Part shown: positions 24,451 through 29,285 of the stretch, in pieces
How the letters are laid out: the number at the start of each line of letters is the position of its first letter
Position numbering within the stretch: the stretch's first letter is position 1
Origin: an uncultured Blautia sp.
GTDB lineage: Bacteria > Bacillota > Clostridia > Lachnospirales > Lachnospiraceae
Direction: 5' to 3'
Length of the DNA stretch: 29,285 nucleotides
Assembly (NCBI RefSeq): GCF_937880195.1
Contig: NZ_CALFLA010000061.1
Location: forward strand, 1-29,285
Made by a program: the position numbers and the translations under genes
The notes under the pieces: generated by a model
Seen by the model: only the letters and a program-made list of their open reading frames with translations
What the model was told of the DNA's origin: nothing
Database searches by the model: none

Positions 24451-25371
24451 ATGATACAAAAGAAAATAGATGTGATCATCCCTGCCTATCGTCCGGGAGC
24501 AGAATTTGAAGCTCTCCTGAACAGGCTGGAAGGGCAGTCTTATCCTGTCAGCAGGATCATTGTAATGAATACAGAGGAAAAATTCTGGAATCCCTGCTGG
24601 GAAAAGGAACATCCCCTTGTAGAAGTATACCATTTGAAAAAAACAGAGTTTGACCATGGAGGAACAAGAAACAGAGCCGCGCAGATTTCTGATGGAGAGA
24701 TTATGGTATTTATGACACAGGATGCTCTTCCTGCTGATGAAAATGTAATCAGAGAGCTGGTGTCTGCCCTGGAAAAAGATCCGAATATCGGGGCTGCTTA
24801 CGGGAGACAGCTTCCTTCTCCTTCCTGCAGTTTTGTGGAGGCATATACCAGATCTTTTAACTATCCAGAGGAATCCTCAGTAAAAACAAAAAAAGATCTG
24901 CCTGTATATGGAATCAAAACTTTTTTCTGCTCCAATGTATGCGCGGCATATAAAAAAGAGATCTATCAGAAACTGGGAGGCTTTGTAAAAAAGACGATTT
25001 TTAATGAAGACATGATTTATGCAGGAGGGCTGATCCGCCAGGGATATGGGATTGCGTATGCCGCACAGGCCAGGGTGATCCACTCCCACAATTATACCTG
25101 CTGCCAACAGTTTCACAGAAATTTTGATCTGGGTGTGTCCCAGGCCCAGTATCCTGAGATTTTTGCAGACGTGCCTTCAGAAGGAGAGGGAATGCGCCTT
25201 GTAAAGAAAACCTTTGCCCATCTTCTGAAAAGCGGAAAATGGTATCTGATCCCGGGATTTGTGCTTCAAAGCGGATGCAAGTATGCCGGTTATCTGGCAG
25301 GAAAACGATACCAAAAGCTGCCGCGGAAACTGATTCTTAAATTTACTATGAACAGGTCGTACTGGGAATAA
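24451..25371 (+). CDS. GT2 glycosyltransferase, rhamnosyltransferase-like
   Basis: A 306-aa GT-A family 2 enzyme. The start is the ATG at 24451, eight bases after AAAGGA (24438-24443). The TTG at 24433 would begin inside the terminator U-tract and has no ribosome site. The N-terminus [11 protein letters not shown] binds nucleotide, followed by [12 protein letters not shown], a pattern seen in rhamnosyltransferases of the RfbF/RfbN type, and FMTQDALPA as the metal-binding region. Later come [21 protein letters not shown] and [15 protein letters not shown] as the probable catalytic half. A basic, aromatic C-terminus may touch the membrane. The gene stands alone between the LCP terminator and htrA, so its link to the glycan is by function and distance only. 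Confidence 0.85.
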   Translation: MIQKKIDVIIPAYRPGAEFEALLNRLEGQSYPVSRIIVMNTEEKFWNPCWEKEHPLVEVYHLKKTEFDHGGTRNRAAQISDGEIMVFMTQDALPADENVIRELVSALEKDPNIGAAYGRQLPSPSCSFVEAYTRSFNYPEESSVKTKKDLPVYGIKTFFCSNVCAAYKKEIYQKLGGFVKKTIFNEDMIYAGGLIRQGYGIAYAAQARVIHSHNYTCCQQFHRNFDLGVSQAQYPEIFADVPSEGEGMRLVKKTFAHLLKSGKWYLIPGFVLQSGCKYAGYLAGKRYQKLPRKLILKFTMNRSYWE

Positions 25372-25413
25372 GAGGGAGGTCTTTTGGGGAACACTGATTT
25401 TTAAAGGAGTTGT

Positions 25414-25431
25414 CACATTTTGAACACAATT
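25414..25431 (+). promoter_or_regulatory. Candidate direct-repeat operator upstream of htrA
   Basis: CACATTT (25414-25420) and CACAATT (25425-25431) repeat with an 11-bp period, and a looser copy (CACTGATT) lies 22 bp upstream at 25392. Spacing of one helical turn is typical of OmpR-family regulator sites. No good -35 to -10 pair was found between 25372 and 25482, which would fit an activator-dependent promoter. This is a weak call from short repeats. Confidence 0.35.
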
Positions 25432-25482
25432 CCCTGATAAACTTTAGGCATACGATGAAAAATGACGGAGGCGGGCGAAACC

Positions 25483-26922
25483 ATGGAGAATAATAAAGAA
25501 TGGGGTCAGGATGCTCCGCAGGACAATAACAGAGAAAATTCAAATGAAATACTTAAGGAGCCGGCACCCCAGTACGGCCGTTATGAGATGCACCGGATGC
25601 CTGTGGAACCGGAACAGACCCCCAAAAAACATAAAAAAACCAAAAGAAAAAAAACTGGAGGAAGCCTTGCGGGAACTCTTGCCCTGGCAGTTGTTTTTGG
25701 AGTAACAGCCAGTGCAGTCTTTCAGTTATCTAATATGGCAGGAGAGAAGCTTTTTGGATTTAATACAGAAACAAAGACAGAAACTGTACGACTTGCAGCA
25801 GCAGAGGATGTACAGAAAGGAACGTCCGATACAGGCAGCACTGGATCGGTTTCTCAAGTAGCAGCTTCGGCAATGCCTTCTGTAGTTGCAATTACGTCGG
25901 TAAGTGTACAGGAGATTCCAAGCTTTTTTGGAATATACGGTTTTGGAACATATGGAACACAGCAGTATTCCAGTGAAAGCAGCGGATCAGGAATTATTGT
26001 AGGTGAGAATGATAAGGAGCTGCTGATAGCAACCAATAATCATGTGGTGGAGGGAGCCACAACCCTAAGCGTTTGCTTTATTGGAAATGATGTGATTAAT
26101 GCAGAGGCGGAAACCAGGGATCTTGCCAGCGGAGATATTAATGTAGAGGACGCTGTAAGCGCCAAGATCAAAGGAACAGACGCAACAAACGATCTGGCTG
26201 TTGTGGCGGTTAAAAAGGGAGATATCCCGGAAGACACTCTTTCAGAAATCAAGATTGCCAGTCTTGGAGATTCAGACAGTCTTCAGGTAGGGGAGCAGGT
26301 AGTTGCTATTGGAAATGCTCTAGGATATGGACAGTCTGTTACTTCTGGATGGGTCAGTGCTCTGGATCGTAGTATTGCTGCAGATGATGTAACAACTTCT
26401 GGGCTGATTCAGACAGATGCGGCCATCAATCCTGGAAACAGCGGAGGAGCTCTTCTGAATATGAAGGGCGAGCTGATCGGTATTAATTCAGCCAAGTATG
26501 CAGATAACGCGGTGGAGGGTATGGGATATGCTATTCCAGTTTCCACGGCAAGCCCGATTCTGGAGAATCTTATGAACCGGGAAACACGAGATAAGCTGGA
26601 TAGTTCAGAATCCGGCTACCTGGGTGTTCGCGCAGGCGATATGACAGAGGAGGCTCTGGCAATGTATAATATGCCGGAAGGCGCTTTTGTTTTTGAAGCA
26701 TTGGAAGGCGATGCGGCGGCTAATGCGGGAATTCAGAGAGGCGATGTGATTGTGGGAATTGACGGCCAGACCGTGACAGGTCAGGAGGATCTTTATAATA
26801 AGCTGGCCTATTATGCAGCAGGCGAAACAATAGAGATGGCGATTTCCAGAGCTGTGAATGGAGAATATACAGAACAGACTCTCGAGGTAACTTTGGGATC
26901 CAGACCGGATTATCAGCAGTGA
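25483..26922 (+). CDS. HtrA/DegP-family serine protease with one PDZ domain
   Basis: A 479-aa membrane-anchored protease that clears misfolded proteins outside the membrane. A charged cytoplasmic N-terminus (1-60, KKHKKTKRKK) is followed by a membrane helix (about 62-82). The trypsin-like domain (about 115-355) has the triad H187 (TNNHVVEG), D237 (TNDLAVV) and S320 (NPGNSGGALL). A PDZ domain covers about 380-470 (GYLGVRAGD, AGIQRGDVIVGIDGQTV). I chose the ATG at 25483, 11 bases after GGAGG (25467-25471). The ATG at 25462 would place that site inside the gene and lacks one of its own. The protein is complete and typical. The next gene is a ClpX-like unfoldase, giving a small protein quality-control cluster. 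Confidence 0.93.
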   Translation: MENNKEWGQDAPQDNNRENSNEILKEPAPQYGRYEMHRMPVEPEQTPKKHKKTKRKKTGGSLAGTLALAVVFGVTASAVFQLSNMAGEKLFGFNTETKTETVRLAAAEDVQKGTSDTGSTGSVSQVAASAMPSVVAITSVSVQEIPSFFGIYGFGTYGTQQYSSESSGSGIIVGENDKELLIATNNHVVEGATTLSVCFIGNDVINAEAETRDLASGDINVEDAVSAKIKGTDATNDLAVVAVKKGDIPEDTLSEIKIASLGDSDSLQVGEQVVAIGNALGYGQSVTSGWVSALDRSIAADDVTTSGLIQTDAAINPGNSGGALLNMKGELIGINSAKYADNAVEGMGYAIPVSTASPILENLMNRETRDKLDSSESGYLGVRAGDMTEEALAMYNMPEGAFVFEALEGDAAANAGIQRGDVIVGIDGQTVTGQEDLYNKLAYYAAGETIEMAISRAVNGEYTEQTLEVTLGSRPDYQQ

Positions 26923-26956
26923 CGCAGATCCATTGATATTTTTATAAAAACTTTAG

Positions 26957-26984
26957 TTTACACTCACAAAGGTTATGTTATAAT
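26957..26984 (+). promoter_or_regulatory. Sigma-A promoter of the clpX-like gene
   Basis: TTTACA (26957-26962), 16-base spacer, perfect -10 TATAAT (26979-26984). The expected start near 26991 falls inside the left arm of the leader hairpin described next, so the mRNA would begin with a base-paired 5' end. Confidence 0.78.
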
Positions 26985-26985
26985 G

Positions 26986-27039
26986 AACGCATGGGCTGAA
27001 ATACTTGGAAAATTCCCAACAGCAGCCTGTGCGTTTTTT
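26986..27039 (+). terminator. Leader hairpin with U-tract before the clpX-like gene (attenuator or htrA terminator)
   Basis: Arms 26986-26998 and 27023-27035 pair over 13 positions (two G-U), with a 24-base interior that can form a further four-pair stem (TTGG/CCAA). Six T follow at 27034-27039. For transcripts coming from htrA this is a full terminator. For transcripts starting at the local promoter about eight to nine pairs remain, giving a possible attenuator. It ends nine bases before AAGGAG of the next gene. Confidence 0.7.
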
Positions 27040-27058
27040 GTTATGGAAAGGAGTTTAT

Positions 27059-28489
27059 ATGAGCGATAAATACGATGATGAGATCATTCAGGAAGAGGAT
27101 CATGACCAGGAAGAGGAGCAGGATCATGGTCCAGAGAAATTCTGTACTCTGTGCCGCAGATCAGAGCGGCAGGCAGGGCGGATGATCGATCTGCCAAACA
27201 ATATACATATCTGTTCAGACTGTATGCAGAAAAGCTTTGACACCATGAACACTCAGATGAGCAACGGAAACTTTAATTACAACGATCTCTTTAATATGCC
27301 AGGGGTCAGCATGATCGACCTGGGAAGTTTCCAGAACCAGATGACCCAGAAGAAGGCCCCTAAGAAGAAAAAAGCCGAAAAGCAGAAACCGGTTCTTGAC
27401 CTCAAAAAGATTCCGGCCCCCCATAAGATCAAGGCTACCCTTGACGAATATGTGATCGGACAGGAATATGCAAAAAAGGTAATGTCCGTAGCGGTTTACA
27501 ATCATTATAAGAGAGTGGCTACAGATACTATGGACGAAATCGAAATTGAGAAATCCAATATGCTGATGATCGGGCCTACAGGAAGCGGCAAGACCTATCT
27601 GGTAAAGACTCTGGCTAAACTTCTGGACGTGCCTCTTGCTATTGCAGACGCCACTTCCCTTACAGAGGCTGGATATATCGGCGATGATATCGAAAGCGTA
27701 GTATCGAAACTTCTTGCAGCTGCAGACAACGATGTGGAGAAGGCGGAACATGGCATTATCTTTATAGATGAGATTGATAAGATCGCCAAAAAGAAAAACA
27801 CAAACCAGAGAGACGTAAGCGGAGAAGCAGTACAGCAGGGGATGCTGAAGCTTCTGGAAGGCAGCGATGTGGAGGTTCCTATTGGCGCCAACAGCAAAAA
27901 CGCCATGGTTCCGCTGACAACAGTGAACACAAGGAATATTCTGTTTATCTGCGGAGGCGCCTTCCCGGATCTGGAGAATATTATCAAGGAGCGTCTGAAC
28001 AAGCAGGCGTCTATTGGATTTTATGCTGATCTGAAGGATAAATATGACAATGATCCCCACATCTTGGAAAAGGTGACAGTAGAAGATATCCGTAATTTTG
28101 GCATGATACCGGAATTTATCGGCAGACTTCCCATTATCTTTACCTTGGAGGGCCTGTCTGAGGATATGCTGGTGAAGATATTAAAAGAGCCTAAGAATGC
28201 GATTTTGAAACAGTATCAGAAGCTTCTTGCCCTGGACGAGGTAAAACTGGAGTTTGACGAGGGCGCGCTTCATGCTATTGCAGCAAAAGCCATGGAAAAA
28301 GATACAGGGGCCAGAGCGCTTCGCGCGATCCTGGAGGAATATATGCTTGATATTATGTATGAAATTCCCAAGGACGACAGTATTGGCCAGGTGATCATCA
28401 CCCGCGAGTATATTGAGGGAACAGGAGGACCGCAGATCCTTTTGAGAGGACAGGAGGTTCCTCTTCTTGAAACAACAGCGATTTCATAA
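27059..28489 (+). CDS. Divergent ClpX-like AAA+ unfoldase
   Basis: A 476-aa ClpX-family ATPase. An acidic 25-residue N-terminal extension precedes the zinc-binding domain (C29-x2-C32, C52-x2-C55). A basic linker (about 100-118, KKAPKKKKAEK) leads to the AAA+ domain: Walker A G172-P-T-G-S-G-K-T179, pore loop GYIG, Walker B D237-E238 in IIFIDEIDK, GRLP with the arginine finger, and the sensor-2 stretch DTGARALRAILEEYMLD. The ClpP-docking loop keeps I319-G-F321. The RKH pore loop of classical ClpX is absent: its place reads G276-A-N-S-K-N-A-M-V-P. The ATG at 27059 has AAGGAG at 27048-27053; an upstream TTG at 27005 lies in the leader hairpin and is rejected. No clpP is adjacent, so this is probably a second ClpX with different substrate choice (inference). 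Confidence 0.87.
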   Translation: MSDKYDDEIIQEEDHDQEEEQDHGPEKFCTLCRRSERQAGRMIDLPNNIHICSDCMQKSFDTMNTQMSNGNFNYNDLFNMPGVSMIDLGSFQNQMTQKKAPKKKKAEKQKPVLDLKKIPAPHKIKATLDEYVIGQEYAKKVMSVAVYNHYKRVATDTMDEIEIEKSNMLMIGPTGSGKTYLVKTLAKLLDVPLAIADATSLTEAGYIGDDIESVVSKLLAAADNDVEKAEHGIIFIDEIDKIAKKKNTNQRDVSGEAVQQGMLKLLEGSDVEVPIGANSKNAMVPLTTVNTRNILFICGGAFPDLENIIKERLNKQASIGFYADLKDKYDNDPHILEKVTVEDIRNFGMIPEFIGRLPIIFTLEGLSEDMLVKILKEPKNAILKQYQKLLALDEVKLEFDEGALHAIAAKAMEKDTGARALRAILEEYMLDIMYEIPKDDSIGQVIITREYIEGTGGPQILLRGQEVPLLETTAIS

Positions 28490-28506
28490 AGAGAGGAGTA
28501 GAGAAT

Positions 28507-29274
28507 ATGGCAAAGGACTTTTTTGACAGTATTGGAAAATCACTTGCGAAGACAATGCGCGAGGTAGGCGGACGTGCAGAGAACTTTTACAGTGAACAGA
28601 AGCTGAAAGGAAACATTTCAGGAGAGGAAAAACAGATACAGAAGATCATGGAGGAACTGGGAAAGATCGTTTACAGACGCTACTGCGACGGCGCTCCTCT
28701 GGAGGACATGCAGAAAAGACTTTGTGAACAGATTGACCAGCGAATGGAGCGTATTGCCCAGTTTAAGGAAGAGATTGCCGGAGTAAAATCTAAGAAGATC
28801 TGCTCCTCCTGCGGAACGGCAGTTGAGGAAGGCATGGCCTTCTGTCCTCACTGCGGAACAGCCTGCACTACAAAAGAAAAAGAAGAGTATGCCGGAGATG
28901 TGGTTGCAGACAGTGGGGCAGAAGAGATCGTGAGTGAGATTTCTCCAGAAATTGTAGGAGAAACGACCCCGGAACCGGAAGAGGCTTTAGAGGAAGTAAA
29001 GGAAGCGGTGGAGGAACCGTCAGAAGAGTCAGTAGAAGAAGCCGGAGAAGAGGCGGCAGGGGAAATAGTGGAAGAGGTTGTTGCAGAAGAGATAAAAGAA
29101 ACAACAGAGGAACCTACAGAAGAAGTTGTGGGAGAGGTAGAAGAAACAGTAGAGGAACTTACAGAATATAGCGCTGAGAAGGAAAAAACAACAGGATTTG
29201 GAATGGAAGCTTTTCTGAAAGAGGCAAGAAAAGAAAAAGAAGAGGCAGAGAAGGCGCAGGAAATATCAGAATAA
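28507..29274 (+). CDS. Zinc-ribbon protein with long acidic tail
   Basis: A 255-aa cytoplasmic protein with no signal peptide or membrane helix. Residues 1-95 are helical and charged (FFDSIGKSLAKTMREVGGRAENF, then EEKQIQKIMEELGKIVYRRY and probable coiled coil to about 95), resembling the start of other clostridial zinc-ribbon proteins. A zinc ribbon follows at C99-x2-C102 and C113-x2-C116 (CSSCGTAVEEGMAFCPHCG). Residues about 125-255 are Glu/Val/Ala/Thr rich, very acidic and likely disordered. A good ribosome site (AGAGGAG) lies 17 bases after the clpX-like stop, so they are co-transcribed. Its function is unknown. It could be a partner or substrate of the ClpX-like protein (inference only). 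Confidence 0.8.
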   Translation: MAKDFFDSIGKSLAKTMREVGGRAENFYSEQKLKGNISGEEKQIQKIMEELGKIVYRRYCDGAPLEDMQKRLCEQIDQRMERIAQFKEEIAGVKSKKICSSCGTAVEEGMAFCPHCGTACTTKEKEEYAGDVVADSGAEEIVSEISPEIVGETTPEPEEALEEVKEAVEEPSEESVEEAGEEAAGEIVEEVVAEEIKETTEEPTEEVVGEVEETVEELTEYSAEKEKTTGFGMEAFLKEARKEKEEAEKAQEISE

Positions 29275-29285
29275 GTACCTAAAAT

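Noticed and set aside
27005..27058. TTG at 27005 as start of the ClpX-like protein
   Set aside because: The added 18 residues would be encoded by the leader hairpin and U-tract, and AAGGAG fits the ATG at 27059.
1..29285. Insertion sequences, phage genes, tRNA or rRNA genes
   Set aside because: No transposase, integrase, terminal inverted repeats flanking a gene, or tRNA/rRNA-like stretches were recognised on either strand.

Overview
The window looks like a chromosomal segment of a low-to-mid GC Gram-positive anaerobe of the Clostridia, most likely a gut Lachnospiraceae. I base this on strong AGGAGG-type ribosome sites, sigma-A promoters, S11 carboxypeptidases and an LCP protein, a sodium-pump beta subunit with a tiny OadG-like partner, and protein style. 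The genus is not resolved.

Positions 1-15265 (+) form one tight operon-like block for a cell-surface polysaccharide. In order it holds a 5'-truncated wecE (dTDP-4-amino-4,6-dideoxygalactose synthesis), an active D,D-carboxypeptidase, rfbA, rfbC, wzm, wzt with a C-terminal glycan-binding domain, a 728-aa methyltransferase plus kinase-like protein resembling the O-antigen chain terminator WbdD, two very large tandem-GT2 glycosyltransferases, rfbD, and a DUF2142/GT-C-like membrane protein. Positions 15289-18263 hold a minus-strand island: a 39-aa OadG-like microprotein and an OadB-type sodium pump subunit behind a yybP-ykoY (Mn2+) riboswitch with its own terminator and promoter, and then a D,D-carboxypeptidase paralogue that has lost its catalytic serine and its KTG motif. 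Positions 18272-25371 (+) resume the polysaccharide theme: a third tandem-GT2 enzyme, a WbbL-like GT2, a polyprenyl-phosphate sugar transferase, an LCP protein with a repeat-rich tail, and another GT2. Positions 25414-29274 (+) turn to protein quality control: an HtrA/DegP serine protease, a divergent ClpX-like unfoldase preceded by a leader hairpin with a U-tract, and a zinc-ribbon protein with a long acidic tail.

Working model (inference): the sugar transferase starts a glycan on undecaprenyl phosphate. The tandem GT2 enzymes extend it with rhamnose and possibly Fuc4N. The methyltransferase/kinase caps the chain end. The Wzt C-terminal domain reads the cap and Wzm/Wzt exports the chain. The LCP protein then joins it to peptidoglycan, which the carboxypeptidase trims. 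rfbB is not in the window, so the dTDP-rhamnose pathway must be completed elsewhere.

The best leads are the Gram-positive WbdD-like capping candidate next to a Wzt with a glycan-binding domain, the Mn2+ riboswitch in front of a sodium-pump subunit, the dead carboxypeptidase paralogue, and the ClpX variant that lacks the RKH loop but keeps the IGF loop. No tRNA, rRNA, CRISPR array, insertion sequence or phage gene was seen.
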